From the NCBI RefSeq assembly GCF_006716675.1, contig NZ_VFPM01000004.1, positions 186,001 through 250,000 of the forward strand: DNA of 64,000 nt. Direction: 5' to 3'. Made by a program: the position numbers and the translations under genes. Origin of the DNA: Humibacillus xanthopallidus (lineage in GTDB: Bacteria > Actinomycetota > Actinomycetes > Actinomycetales > Dermatophilaceae). Positions within the stretch are counted from its first letter, which is position 1; each line of letters starts with the position of its first letter. Positions 9,972 through 18,580 of this stretch are shown in pieces. Under the pieces are notes generated by a model. It was not told the DNA's origin. It did no database searches and saw only the letters and a list, made by a program, of their open reading frames with translations.

Positions 9972-11021
9972 TCAGGGCTGGCCGATGCTGAGCAGTGACT
10001 TGATGGCGCGCCGCTCGTCCATGGCGGCATACGCCTCGGCGACGTGGTCGAGGTCCGTGGTGAAGTCGAAGACGAGGCCCGGGTTGATCCGGCCCGCGAG
10101 GACGTCGTCGAGCAGCTCCGGGATGTAGCGACGGGCGGGTGCGACTCCGCCCCTGATGCCGACGTTCTTCCAGAAGAGCGTCTGGTACTGGAACGTCTCG
10201 TAGAGGGGGACGCCCACGGCGCCGATCATGCCGCCGGCGCGGGTGATGCCGGCGCAGGTCTCGATGGACTCGTCGGTGCCCACGCACTCGAGCGCGGCGT
10301 CGACGCCGGCGCCGTCGGTGAGGCGCAGGACGGTCTCGATGGCATCGGCGCCGCGCTTCTCGACGATGTCGGTGGCGCCGAACTCCACGGCGACGGCCTG
10401 CCGGGCGGGGTTGCGGCTGAGGGCGATGACCCGGGTGGCGCCGAGCTTGCGTGCCGCGAGCACCGCGGAGAGACCGACGGCGCCGTCGCCGACGACGGCC
10501 ACCGTGTCGCCCGGCTGGACGCCCGCGCTGACCGCGGCGTGGTAGCCGGTGCAGGCGACGTCCGAGAGGGCGGTGAACGACGCCAGCTGCTCGTCGGTGA
10601 ACCGGCCCTCGGGCGGCTGCGGGACCTTGACGAGGGTGGCGTCCGCGAAGGGTGCGCGGACCTTCTCGCCCTGACCGCCGTCGGTGACGCCGTTGCCGAA
10701 GGCGCCCCCGTGCATGCAGTTGGACGGGAAGCCGGCTCGGCAGGCGGGGCACGTGCCGTCGTTGAAGGTGAAGGGCGCGATGACGAAGTCGCCGACGGCG
10801 AGACCCGTCACTTCCGAACCGATCGACTCCACGACGCCGATGTACTCGTGACCGATGCTGCCGACCTTGTGCGGGTTGATGCCGCGGTAGTACCAGAGGT
10901 CGGAGCCGCAGACACAGCCCCGGACGACCCGGACGACGGCGTCCGACGCCTCCTGGATCTCGGGGTCGGGGCGCTCGCCGACGTCGATCGTGCCCTTGCC
11001 CCGGAAGATCGCTGCCTTCAT
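9972..11021 (-). CDS. Zinc-dependent medium-chain alcohol dehydrogenase
   Basis: A 349-residue MDR-family dehydrogenase using NAD(P)H. The catalytic zinc site is visible as CGSD (Cys38) and GHEY (His58, Glu59), and the Rossmann motif VVGDGAVGLS lies mid-protein. In the structural zinc loop the first of the four usual cysteines is replaced by Asp (DGTCPACRAGFPSNC), a variant I know from a subset of actinobacterial members, so it is not evidence of decay. The gene is divergent from the MmyB-like regulator at 11153, which is the obvious candidate to control it and the downstream reductase. Confidence 0.9.
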   Translation of the reverse strand: MKAAIFRGKGTIDVGERPDPEIQEASDAVVRVVRGCVCGSDLWYYRGINPHKVGSIGHEYIGVVESIGSEVTGLAVGDFVIAPFTFNDGTCPACRAGFPSNCMHGGAFGNGVTDGGQGEKVRAPFADATLVKVPQPPEGRFTDEQLASFTALSDVACTGYHAAVSAGVQPGDTVAVVGDGAVGLSAVLAARKLGATRVIALSRNPARQAVAVEFGATDIVEKRGADAIETVLRLTDGAGVDAALECVGTDESIETCAGITRAGGMIGAVGVPLYETFQYQTLFWKNVGIRGGVAPARRYIPELLDDVLAGRINPGLVFDFTTDLDHVAEAYAAMDERRAIKSLLSIGQP

Positions 11022-11082
11022 GGTGGTGCTCGCTCTCTGTTGGGTCCGTTCGCGACCCAGTCAACCCGGCTGCCAGCGGATC

Positions 11083-11097
11083 CGACAGGCACTGTCG
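11083..11097. promoter_or_regulatory. Inverted repeat in divergent promoter region, candidate operator
   Basis: The 15-base sequence CGACAGGCACTGTCG (6-base arms, 3-base centre) lies between the divergent dehydrogenase and regulator genes, about 62 bases from the former and 56 from the latter. Position and symmetry suit binding of a dimeric HTH protein, but no second copy was seen, so the assignment is only a proposal. Confidence 0.35.
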
Positions 11098-11139
11098 TGA
11101 GGGGTACCCGTAGGGACTCCCACGATCGGGCCGACGACG

Positions 11140-11145
11140 TAGCGT
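11140..11145 (+). promoter_or_regulatory. -10 element of a probable leaderless transcript (HTH regulator)
   Basis: TAGCGT matches TAnnnT and lies exactly 7 bases before the ATG at 11153, so transcription would start at the start codon. This decides for ATG 11153 over the GTG at 11144, which falls inside the element. Confidence 0.5.
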
Positions 11146-11152
11146 GGAGGTC

Positions 11153-12055
11153 ATGCCCACCCGGAACGACCCGACGAGGAACGACCTCAAGGAGTTCCTC
11201 ACCACCCGCCGCGCCAAGGTCAGCCCGGAGCAGTCCGGGCTGCCCGTCTACGGCGGGAACCGGCGCGTCGCCGGTCTTCGCCGCGAGGAGGTCGCGCTGC
11301 TCGCCGGGATCAGCGTCGAGTACTACACGAGGCTCGAGCGCGGCAGCGTCGGCAACGTCTCCGAGGGTGTCCTCGACGGGCTCGTCCACGCGCTCCAGCT
11401 CGATGAGGCCGAACGCGACCACCTCTACCGCCTGGTCCGTAGCGCAGGCACCCCCGCCAGCCGTGGGCCGCGCCGCGTGGCCGTCCGCGGTCAGGTCCGA
11501 CCGGCCCTGCAGCGGGTCCTCGACCAGATGCCCATGCCGGCCTACCTGCGCAACGGTCGCTTCGACGTCCTCGCGGCCAACGACCTTGGCAGGGCCCTCT
11601 ACAGTCCGCTCTACGAGCAGGCCGCGGCCCACACTCCGGGCCAGCCACCCAACAGCGCCCGCTTCGTCTTCCTCGACCCCGGCGCACCCGAGTTCTTCCT
11701 CGACTACGACAAGGTCGCAGACGACTGCGTCGCATTCCTGCGCGCGGAGGCCGGTCGGGACCCGTACGACAAAGCCCTCTCCGACCTCGTCGGTGAGCTG
11801 TCCACCCGGAGCGAGGACTTCCGTCGCCGCTGGGCGGCGCACGACGTGCGCTACCACCGCACCGGGCGCAAACGCCTCCACCACCCGCTCGTCGGTGATC
11901 TGGAGCTCGACTACGAAGCCTTCGAGCTGCCTGGCGACCCGGGCCAGCGGGTCAATGTCTACACGGCTCCACCCGACTCGTCGGCCGAGGCTGCACTGAA
12001 CCTCCTCGCCAGCTGGACGGTTCGGCAACCGTCACCTAGCGCTGGAGCGCCTTGA
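11153..12055 (+). CDS. Helix-turn-helix regulator with MmyB-like ligand domain
   Basis: A transcription factor of about 300 residues. The N-terminal XRE-type HTH includes GLRREEVALLAGISVEYYTRLERG, split here as GLRREEVALLAG and ISVEYYTRLERG (about residues 40-65). It is followed by the MmyB-like ligand-binding domain typical of actinobacterial regulators of oxidoreductases. The domain ends with the conserved HHPLVGDLELDYE segment. The gene is divergent from the zinc alcohol dehydrogenase and its partner reductase, and regulators of this class usually repress or activate exactly such a divergent neighbour. The ligand, proposed to be a fatty-acid-like molecule for the family, is unknown here. 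Its last 20 bases overlap the convergent exonuclease gene tail to tail. Confidence 0.88.
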   Translation: MPTRNDPTRNDLKEFLTTRRAKVSPEQSGLPVYGGNRRVAGLRREEVALLAGISVEYYTRLERGSVGNVSEGVLDGLVHALQLDEAERDHLYRLVRSAGTPASRGPRRVAVRGQVRPALQRVLDQMPMPAYLRNGRFDVLAANDLGRALYSPLYEQAAAHTPGQPPNSARFVFLDPGAPEFFLDYDKVADDCVAFLRAEAGRDPYDKALSDLVGELSTRSEDFRRRWAAHDVRYHRTGRKRLHHPLVGDLELDYEAFELPGDPGQRVNVYTAPPDSSAEAALNLLASWTVRQPSPSAGAP

Positions 12056-12731
12056 GGGTCATCGGGCGGCCGCCGCTCAGGCGGTCGACCTGGGCGAGAT
12101 AGAGCTCCGCGCACGCGAGCGCGTCCGTCAGTGCCTCGTGGGCGGCATACCGGGGGAGGCCGAGGTGGGCGCGGGCCGTGCCGAGGCGCAGCGCGCCGGG
12201 CGGGAGGTCCTCGCCCGAGTGGCTGCGCAGGACGCGGCTCTGCAGTTCCATCGTGTCGACGGCGGTGATCGGGAGCGGCACACCGAGCTCGCGCTCACAC
12301 GCGGCGGAGAGGAATCCCGTCTCGATCGCGGCGTGGTGCGCGAGCAGCACCCGCCCGGTGAGCGCCGCGGCGACGCGCTCGAGGAGGTCGCGCAGCTCGA
12401 TGCCGCCGGCGAGCGCGTCGTCGGTGATGCCGTGGACCGCCGCGCTCTGCCCGACCTCGACGTCGGCGCGGCAGAGGAGCTGCTCCGCGCCCGCCAGGCT
12501 GATCCGCAGGCCGTCCACGGGAACGAAGCCGACCGACAGGATGCGGTCGGTGCGCGGGTCGAGGCCTGTCGTCTCGAGGTCGAGCGCGAGGAGCCGCAGG
12601 TCGGAGACGTCGGTGCGTGGACCGGGTGGTGCGCTCCCGAGGTAGTCGCGCACCGGGCCCGGGGGCGCCTGGCCGGCCCACCGCGCCTGCCGCGCGCGTC
12701 GGTGGTCGACGCCGAGCCGCGAGAAGATCAC
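12036..12731 (-). CDS. DnaQ-like 3'-5' exonuclease
   Basis: A 231-residue DEDD-family exonuclease related to the proofreading subunit of DNA polymerase III. ExoI is LALDLETTGLDP (Asp and Glu), ExoII includes the AHHAAIETGFL segment, and ExoIII is HEALTDALACAEL with the final catalytic Asp. The start is the GTG at 12731, whose GTGA overlaps the stop of the upstream cNMP/CBS protein by 4 bases. This gives strict translational coupling, and much longer reading frames upstream are shadows. The pairing of this exonuclease with a cNMP-CBS-DUF294 protein recurs in other bacteria, but the reason is unknown. A function in nucleotide turnover or signalling rather than replication is inferred from the partner. 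Confidence 0.87.
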   Translation of the reverse strand: MIFSRLGVDHRRARQARWAGQAPPGPVRDYLGSAPPGPRTDVSDLRLLALDLETTGLDPRTDRILSVGFVPVDGLRISLAGAEQLLCRADVEVGQSAAVHGITDDALAGGIELRDLLERVAAALTGRVLLAHHAAIETGFLSAACERELGVPLPITAVDTMELQSRVLRSHSGEDLPPGALRLGTARAHLGLPRYAAHEALTDALACAELYLAQVDRLSGGRPMTLKALQR

Positions 12732-14599
12732 GTCACGTGCCCGAGCGGATGACTGTGCAGGATCGTCTGCTGGGCCGACCGCACGACCTGGAAGGCATCT
12801 CGCAGGTGCCGCTTCTCGAAGCTGCTCAGCTCGCTCGGTGCGACGAAGTTGTCCGGTGGCTCGCCAGCGCGAATCTGCTTGGCCTGATGGAGAAGTCGCA
12901 CGTAGCGGATGAACTCGAAGGCGTCGTGCAGATCGGCGGCCGTCTCGTCGGAGAGGCCACCCGCACCCGCGGCGGCCGTGATGCGCGACGACGTGCTGAC
13001 CTGCGGCAGACCCCGCGACAACGCGTGCACCCGGGCGACCTCGACGACGGCGTGGAAGCCGCCGCGCTTGAGGTCGAGGGTGTCCTTGTGCGCCCCCTCC
13101 CGCTCCAGGACGAAGCCGCGGAAGAAGCCGAGTGGCGGCTCGTTGGCCGCGGCGTTCCTCGCGAGGTGCGCGAGGAAGCGCGTGCCGCGCGGGGCCGACC
13201 GACGGATCTGCTCTCGGAGCTCCTCGACGAGGGTGTCGTCGCCGTGCACGGTGCGCAGGTCGAAGAAGATGGCCGACCGCAGGATGGCGTCGGGCACCGG
13301 CTCGTCGATCCACTGCGTGAAGGTGCGCCTCCACTCGCGCAGCGGCCGGCGCCACTGCGGGTTGGTCGCCATGACGTCGCCGGGGCACCGGGGGTAGCCG
13401 CACGCGACGAGCCCCTCGACGACGAAGCGCGCGAGCGCCTCGAACCACGGCAGGTCGGCGGGGGTCGCGTCATCGCTGATGACGAGGGCGTTGTCCTGGT
13501 CGCTGCCCGGACCCTGCTCGAGGCGGGCCTGCGACCCGAGCACCACCCAGGCGTATGCCGTCGGGCTCGGCCCCAGCTCGCGCTCGGCGAGCCCGATGAG
13601 CCGTTGCTCGAGCGCATCGCCCACGGCGGTGACGATGCGGCCGATGCCGTCGGCGGTCGCGTCCTCGTGCACGAGCTGGTCGATGATGCGCGGGAGGCGC
13701 TGGCTGAGGACGACGAGGGTCCCGAGGTCGTCGGCCTTGGCGATGTCGCCGACGAGGTGGATCGGGTTGGCCCGCTCGAGCCGCATGAGGTCGGTGCTCG
13801 TCAGCATGCCGAGCGGAGTGCGCCCGTCGGTGCCACCGACGACGGGCATGTGGTGGATGTTGCGTGAGGTCATCTCGAGGATGAGCTCCATCGCGATGTC
13901 GTCGGGCCCGGCGGTGACCGGGTCGGCCGTCATCATCGCGCTGACCGGGGTGGAGGAGTCGAGACCCGCAGCCAGGACACGGGTGCGCAGGTCGCGGTCG
14001 GTGACGATGCCGGTGAGACGGCCGCCGTCGACGACGAGCAGCGACGACACCTGCTCTCGGGCCATCAGCTGCGCTGCCTCGCGGACCGTCGCGTCACCGG
14101 TGGTCGTGATCGGCTCGCGCCGCACGAGGTCGCGCAGCCTGGTCTGCAGCACCGCGGTGCGCCGCTGGGCGTGCGGCATGGCCTGCAGCGCATGGCGCAG
14201 CCGGGAGGCGCGCTGCTGTGAGAAGAAGTCACCCACGGCCGGGTGTGCCGTGGCCAGCTCGTGGAAGGCGGCCGACGGCAGCACGAGCAGGAGGCTGTCC
14301 TCGATGGCCTCGACGTCGAAGCGTGAGGGCCGTCCGTCGAGCGCCGTCGTGCCGAAGGCGGTGCCTTCCTCCCCGCGGTCGACGAGGGTGCCGCTGTCGT
14401 CCGTGATCTGCACGGCGCCACTGCGCACGACGAAGACCTCGTCGTTGCCGCGGCCGACCGACATGAGCAGGGTGCCGCGGCGGGCGTAGCGGACGGTCAT
14501 CCGGCGGGCGAGCCGCTCCAGGTCAGTGCGGGGCACGGCGGCGAAGGGCGCCTGCTCGGCGAGGAAGTCCGTGACTTCGGGGATCTCGGCGTCGGCCAC
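12728..14599 (-). CDS. Cyclic-nucleotide-binding/CBS/DUF294 nucleotidyltransferase-like protein
   Basis: A 623-residue putative signalling protein. Order: a cNMP-binding fold (about 15-130), two CBS domains (about 160-212 and 218-275) and a GlnD-like nucleotidyltransferase domain. The last contains the motif GSQARLEQGPGSDQDN (about 355-370), followed by the DUF294 C-terminal helical domain. CBS and cNMP domains bind adenine nucleotides, so the protein probably senses nucleotide or energy state and may modify a partner; no reaction is established for this family. The start is a GTG at 14599. Its stop overlaps the GTG of the exonuclease gene. It sits between the exonuclease and the polysaccharide locus and is not obviously part of the latter. 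Confidence 0.85.
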   Translation of the reverse strand: MADAEIPEVTDFLAEQAPFAAVPRTDLERLARRMTVRYARRGTLLMSVGRGNDEVFVVRSGAVQITDDSGTLVDRGEEGTAFGTTALDGRPSRFDVEAIEDSLLLVLPSAAFHELATAHPAVGDFFSQQRASRLRHALQAMPHAQRRTAVLQTRLRDLVRREPITTTGDATVREAAQLMAREQVSSLLVVDGGRLTGIVTDRDLRTRVLAAGLDSSTPVSAMMTADPVTAGPDDIAMELILEMTSRNIHHMPVVGGTDGRTPLGMLTSTDLMRLERANPIHLVGDIAKADDLGTLVVLSQRLPRIIDQLVHEDATADGIGRIVTAVGDALEQRLIGLAERELGPSPTAYAWVVLGSQARLEQGPGSDQDNALVISDDATPADLPWFEALARFVVEGLVACGYPRCPGDVMATNPQWRRPLREWRRTFTQWIDEPVPDAILRSAIFFDLRTVHGDDTLVEELREQIRRSAPRGTRFLAHLARNAAANEPPLGFFRGFVLEREGAHKDTLDLKRGGFHAVVEVARVHALSRGLPQVSTSSRITAAAGAGGLSDETAADLHDAFEFIRYVRLLHQAKQIRAGEPPDNFVAPSELSSFEKRHLRDAFQVVRSAQQTILHSHPLGHVT

Positions 14600-14653
14600 G
14601 CCGTCATCGTCGCACCGCGCGCGCGTGCGGGGTCCGTAACCCGTCGATGCGCT

Positions 14654-15925
14654 CTAGAGACGCTCGACACGCGGCCCCGGCGTCACGACACCGCGGGTGT
14701 CGAGAAAGCGGCGCGACCGACGGGCCAGGTCGTCGACGTCGTAGCCGCGGTGGTGCTGGAGCAGGAGGGTGAGGTCCGCGCCCTCCACGGCGGTGCCGAG
14801 GTCGGGTACGCGGGGTGCGGGCAGGCCCAGCGCGTCCCACCGGTCGACCAAGGGGTCGTGGAACTCGACGACGGCTCCGAGGTCGATGAGCCGGCGACCC
14901 ACGTGCACCGCGGGCGACTCGCGCTGGTCGGCGATGTCGGCCTTGTAGGTGACGCCGAGCAGCAGCACGTGCGCACCGCGCAGGGCCAGGCCGTCCTCGT
15001 TGAGCGCGTCCTGCGCCCGCCGCACGACGTAGGCGGGCATCGACGCGTTGATCTCCTGCGCGAGCTCGACGAAACGGAACGGGTAGCCAAGGCGCGTACG
15101 CACGTTGTGGGACAGGTAGTTCGGGTCGATCGGGATGCAGTGGCCACCGACGCCGGGGCCGGGATGGAAGGCCTGGAAGCCGAAGGGCTTCGTCCGTGCC
15201 GCTGCGATGGCGTCCCAGAGGTCGATGCCGAGCTCGTGGCAGAAGCGCGCCATCTCGTTGACGAGCGCGATGTTGATGTGGCGGTAGGTGTTCTCGAGCA
15301 GCTTGGCCGTCTCCGCCTCGCGCGTGCCCTTGGTCGGCACGATCGTCTCGACGAAGCGGGCGTAGAAGTCGCAGGCGGCCCGCGTGCACGCCGGGGTGAG
15401 CCCGCCGACGACCTTGGGGGTGTTGACGATGCCGTATGCCGTGTTGCCGGGGTCCACGCGCTCCGGCGAGAAGGCGAGGTGGAAGTCGGTGCCGGCGACG
15501 AGGCCGCAGCCCTCGAGCAGCGGCCTCACGACCTCCTCGGTCGTGCCCGGGTAGGTCGTGGACTCCAGGACGACGAGCGTGCCGGGGCGCAGGTGCCGCG
15601 CGATCGTCGTGGCCGCGGCCCGGACGGCGGTGAGGTCGGGGCCGCCCTCGGCCCCGAGCGGCGTCGGCACGCAGATGACGATGACGCCGGCGTCCGAGAG
15701 GCAGGCGGGATCTGACGTCGGCTCGAAACCGGAGACCAGCATCGCGGCGACGTCCTCGTCCGAGAGGTCGTCGACGTGCGACCGGCGGGCACCCAGGGAC
15801 GCGACGACGGAAGTGCTGGAGTCCAGCCCTACGACGCTCAGCCCGGCGTTGACGGCGGCCCTGGCGAGCGGCATACCGACGTAGCCCAGGCCGATGACCG
15901 CGAGGTCGTAGCTTTGGCGAATCAT
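14654..15925 (-). CDS. UDP-sugar 6-dehydrogenase (WecC/WbpA/TuaD family)
   Basis: An NAD-dependent dehydrogenase, about 423 residues, that oxidises C6 of a UDP-hexose or UDP-N-acetylhexosamine to a uronic acid by two hydride transfers through a cysteine thioester. Seen: N-terminal Rossmann GLGYVGMPLA, VVGGLT, and the catalytic cysteine in PGPGVGGHCIPIDPN. A third, C-terminal UDP-binding domain begins near LLGVTYKADI. The start ATG at 15925 has a strong ribosome site (GGGAGAAG). It is divergent from the epimerase at 16078. It is the second such dehydrogenase in the locus, and its substrate may be UDP-GlcNAc, UDP-Glc or UDP-GalNAc; the sequence alone does not decide. Confidence 0.88.
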   Translation of the reverse strand: MIRQSYDLAVIGLGYVGMPLARAAVNAGLSVVGLDSSTSVVASLGARRSHVDDLSDEDVAAMLVSGFEPTSDPACLSDAGVIVICVPTPLGAEGGPDLTAVRAAATTIARHLRPGTLVVLESTTYPGTTEEVVRPLLEGCGLVAGTDFHLAFSPERVDPGNTAYGIVNTPKVVGGLTPACTRAACDFYARFVETIVPTKGTREAETAKLLENTYRHINIALVNEMARFCHELGIDLWDAIAAARTKPFGFQAFHPGPGVGGHCIPIDPNYLSHNVRTRLGYPFRFVELAQEINASMPAYVVRRAQDALNEDGLALRGAHVLLLGVTYKADIADQRESPAVHVGRRLIDLGAVVEFHDPLVDRWDALGLPAPRVPDLGTAVEGADLTLLLQHHRGYDVDDLARRSRRFLDTRGVVTPGPRVERL

Positions 15926-16077
15926 GGCTTCTCCCAATCGAATTCGCGACCTCTCAGTGAAGGTCGAGTGAACCCTCGGCGCTCCGGCTTCTCACGGCGG
16001 ATCGCGGCGAGATCGTCGGGCATCGTGAGGGTGGGTCGGGCCGACAGGCGGCTCGACAACGTCCCAGGAGCGCCCCC

Positions 16078-17268
16078 ATGCATCGAGTCATGACCGTCTA
16101 CGGCACCCGCCCCGAGGCCATCAAGATGGCGCCCCTCGTCGCGGCCCTCGAGGCCGACGAGCGCTTCACGCCGATCGTCGCCGTCACCGGGCAGCACCGC
16201 GAGATGCTCGACCAGGTCAACGTCCTCTTCGGCATCGAGCCGCACCACGATCTCGACCTCATGGTCCCCGGGGCGACGCTCGCCGAGCTGACGGCCCGCA
16301 CCGTGCAGGCGACGGCCGGTCTGCTCGCAGCGGAGCGTCCGGATGTCGTCGTCGTGCAGGGCGACACGACGACGGTGCTCTCGACGAGCCTCGCCGCCTT
16401 CTACGAGCGCATCCCGGTCGTCCACCTCGAGGCAGGGCTGCGCACGGGCGACGTCCGCTCGCCCTTCCCCGAGGAGGCCAACCGCCGGCTCACCGCACCG
16501 CTTGCCGGCCTGCACCTGGCCCCGACGAGCACCTCGCGCGCCAACCTCGTGCGCGAGGCGATCGGCCCGGACCAGATCGCCGTCACGGGCAACACCGTCA
16601 TCGACGCCCTGCAGTGGACGACGTCCCGCCCCGTCTCCTTCCGCGACGCGCGGGTGCAGGACTGGGTCGACGAGGCGCACGCCGGCCGCGACCTGCTGCT
16701 CGTGACGGCGCACCGGCGCGAGTCGTGGGGAGCCCCGATGGTCGAGGCGATCTCGGCGGTGCGCGACCTCGCCGAGGCGCGGCCGGAGCTGCGCGTGCTC
16801 CTGCCCATGCACCGCAATCCCGTGGTGCGAGAGGCGATCGAGCCCCTTCTCTCGTCGCTCGACAACGTCCTGCTGACGGAGCCCCTCGACTACCACGAGT
16901 TCGCCCACGCACTCGCCGCTGCAACCGTCGTCGTCACCGACTCGGGGGGCGTGCAGGAGGAGGCACCGAGCCTCGGCAAGCCGGTGCTCGTCATGCGCGA
17001 CACCACCGAGCGTCCGGAGGCGGTGCAGGCCGGCACCGTGCGCCTCGTCGGCACCGACGGCGCGGTCATCCGCGCCGCGCTCGAGGAGCTCCTCGACGAC
17101 CCCCTGGCCTATGCCGAGATGGCGAACGCCGTGAACCCCTACGGTGACGGCCGGGCCGCCGAGCGGTCGGTCGCCGCCATCGCCGAGCTCCTGGGCGTCG
17201 GCCGGCGAGCAGCCGACTTCGATTCGCGGTCCGGATCCGATCGCGGCGCGGCCCTGATCACCGTGTGA
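16078..17268 (+). CDS. wecB: UDP-N-acetylglucosamine 2-epimerase, non-hydrolysing
   Basis: Converts UDP-GlcNAc to UDP-ManNAc, the first step towards UDP-ManNAcA. It has 396 residues, as usual for the family. Diagnostic segments are present: GTRPEAIKMAPL at the N-terminus, TGQHREMLDQV, VQGDTTTV, HLEAGLRTGD, TGNTVIDAL, the HRRESWG variant of the HRREN motif, and SGGVQEEAPSLGKPVL. The ATG at 16078 follows an AGGAG ribosome site 8 bases upstream. The convergent gene at 17324-18580 encodes the next enzyme of the same pathway, which supports the assignment. Confidence 0.93.
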   Translation: MHRVMTVYGTRPEAIKMAPLVAALEADERFTPIVAVTGQHREMLDQVNVLFGIEPHHDLDLMVPGATLAELTARTVQATAGLLAAERPDVVVVQGDTTTVLSTSLAAFYERIPVVHLEAGLRTGDVRSPFPEEANRRLTAPLAGLHLAPTSTSRANLVREAIGPDQIAVTGNTVIDALQWTTSRPVSFRDARVQDWVDEAHAGRDLLLVTAHRRESWGAPMVEAISAVRDLAEARPELRVLLPMHRNPVVREAIEPLLSSLDNVLLTEPLDYHEFAHALAAATVVVTDSGGVQEEAPSLGKPVLVMRDTTERPEAVQAGTVRLVGTDGAVIRAALEELLDDPLAYAEMANAVNPYGDGRAAERSVAAIAELLGVGRRAADFDSRSGSDRGAALITV

Positions 17269-17282
17269 TCTCGGGTGCGGGT

Positions 17283-17318
17283 CGACGCCCGGGCTCCCGT
17301 GCGGGGGCCCGGGCGTCG
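17283..17318. terminator. Bidirectional hairpin terminator between convergent wecB and wecC
   Basis: A 12-bp perfect stem (arms 17283-17294 and 17307-17318, GACGCCCGGGC core) with a 12-base loop fills the short gap between two convergent genes. There is no T-tract on either side, as is common in high-GC actinobacteria. Confidence 0.7.
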
Positions 17319-17323
17319 CCGGC

Positions 17324-18580
17324 TCAGCGCCAGAGGCCACGCGTGTCGACGAGCTGGCGTCCGCGCAGCTCTCCCGGGCTGATGGCCCGGAAGGCTGCGT
17401 GGTCGACGAGGAGCACGACGACCTGGGCCTCGCGCACGGCCTGCTCCGTCGTCACGAGCTCGACGTTCGGCAGACCGGCCAGGGTCGTGGGCAGGCGCGA
17501 GACGTGCGGCTCGACCGCGAGGATGCGAGCGCCCGGTCGCTCGGCGGCGAGCGTCTGGGTGATCGCGAGGGCGGGTGACTCGCGAAGGTCGTCGATGTCG
17601 GCCTTGAAGGCCAGGCCGAGGCAGGCGATCGTCACCGTGTCGCCCTCGTGCCCTGACGCGGCGACCGCCTCGGAGATCTTCGTGAGCACCGAGCGCGGTC
17701 GGGCGTCGTTGGTCTCGCGGGCGGCGCGGATGAGCCGGGCCTGCTCGGGTGCCGCCGACACGATGAACCACGGGTCGACGGCGATGCAGTGGCCGCCGAC
17801 GCCCGGGCCGGGTTGGAGGATGTTGACGCGCGGGTGGTGGTTGGCCAACGAGATGACCTCCCAGACGTCGACGTCGAGGTGGTCGCAGATCTCGGCGAGC
17901 TCGTTGGCGAAGGCGATGTTGACGTCGCGGAAGGCGTTCTCGGTCAGCTTCGCCATCTCGGCGGACGTCGCGTCGGTGATCACGATCTCGCCGGCGACGA
18001 AGGTGCGGTAGAGCTCGGCCGCGCGCTCGGCGCACTCTGGCGTGAGGCCCCCGACGACGCGGTCGTTGGTGAAGATCTCGACCATGATGCGCCCGGGCAG
18101 CACCCGCTCGGGGCAGTGCGCGAGGTGGACGTCGGGGATGCCGCCCATGTGGGGCAGCTTGAGGTCGGGCCGCAGGTCCGAGATCCACCCGGAGATGCGC
18201 TCGGTCGTGCCGGGCGGCGACGTCGACTCGAGGATGACGACCTCGCCCCCGCGCAGCCGTGGCGCGATCGCCTCCGTGGCAGCCCGCACGTGGCGCAGGT
18301 CGGGCTCGTGGTCGCCCCGGAAGGGCGTGGGCACGGCGATGAGGTAGACGGAGGCGTGCGGCACCTCCGTCGTCGCCGTGAGCATGCCGCGCTCGACGGC
18401 CTCGAGGATCGCCTCGTCGAGGTTGGGCTCGACGATGGGCACCCGTCCGGCGTTGATCTCGGCGACGGTGCGCGCGTTGACGTCGACACCGATGACCCGC
18501 AGGCCGCGTCCCGTCAGCGCGGCGCAGGTCGGTAGGCCGATGTAGCCGAGACCGATGACGGCGATTCCGTCGTCGAACAT
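17324..18580 (-). CDS. wecC: UDP-N-acetyl-D-mannosaminuronic acid dehydrogenase
   Basis: Oxidises UDP-ManNAc to UDP-ManNAcA. It has 418 residues with Rossmann GLGYIGLPTC, the ESTSPPGTTE loop, AHCPERVLPG, VVGGLT, LTENAFRDVNIAFANE, and the catalytic cysteine in PGPGVGGHCIAVDPWF. These segments are closest to WecC rather than to UDP-glucose dehydrogenase. The ATG at 18580 has a GGGAGAACC ribosome site and lies inside the last 67 bases of the upstream glycosyltransferase gene, so the two are probably translated from one mRNA. Together with wecB it supplies the acidic sugar of a teichuronic-acid-like polymer. Confidence 0.9.
   Translation of the reverse strand: MFDDGIAVIGLGYIGLPTCAALTGRGLRVIGVDVNARTVAEINAGRVPIVEPNLDEAILEAVERGMLTATTEVPHASVYLIAVPTPFRGDHEPDLRHVRAATEAIAPRLRGGEVVILESTSPPGTTERISGWISDLRPDLKLPHMGGIPDVHLAHCPERVLPGRIMVEIFTNDRVVGGLTPECAERAAELYRTFVAGEIVITDATSAEMAKLTENAFRDVNIAFANELAEICDHLDVDVWEVISLANHHPRVNILQPGPGVGGHCIAVDPWFIVSAAPEQARLIRAARETNDARPRSVLTKISEAVAASGHEGDTVTIACLGLAFKADIDDLRESPALAITQTLAAERPGARILAVEPHVSRLPTTLAGLPNVELVTTEQAVREAQVVVLLVDHAAFRAISPGELRGRQLVDTRGLWR

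Noticed and set aside
10155..10240. Possible decay of the alcohol dehydrogenase because one zinc-loop cysteine is Asp
   Set aside because: The rest of the zinc loop and the catalytic site are intact and the same Asp variant is familiar from related proteins.
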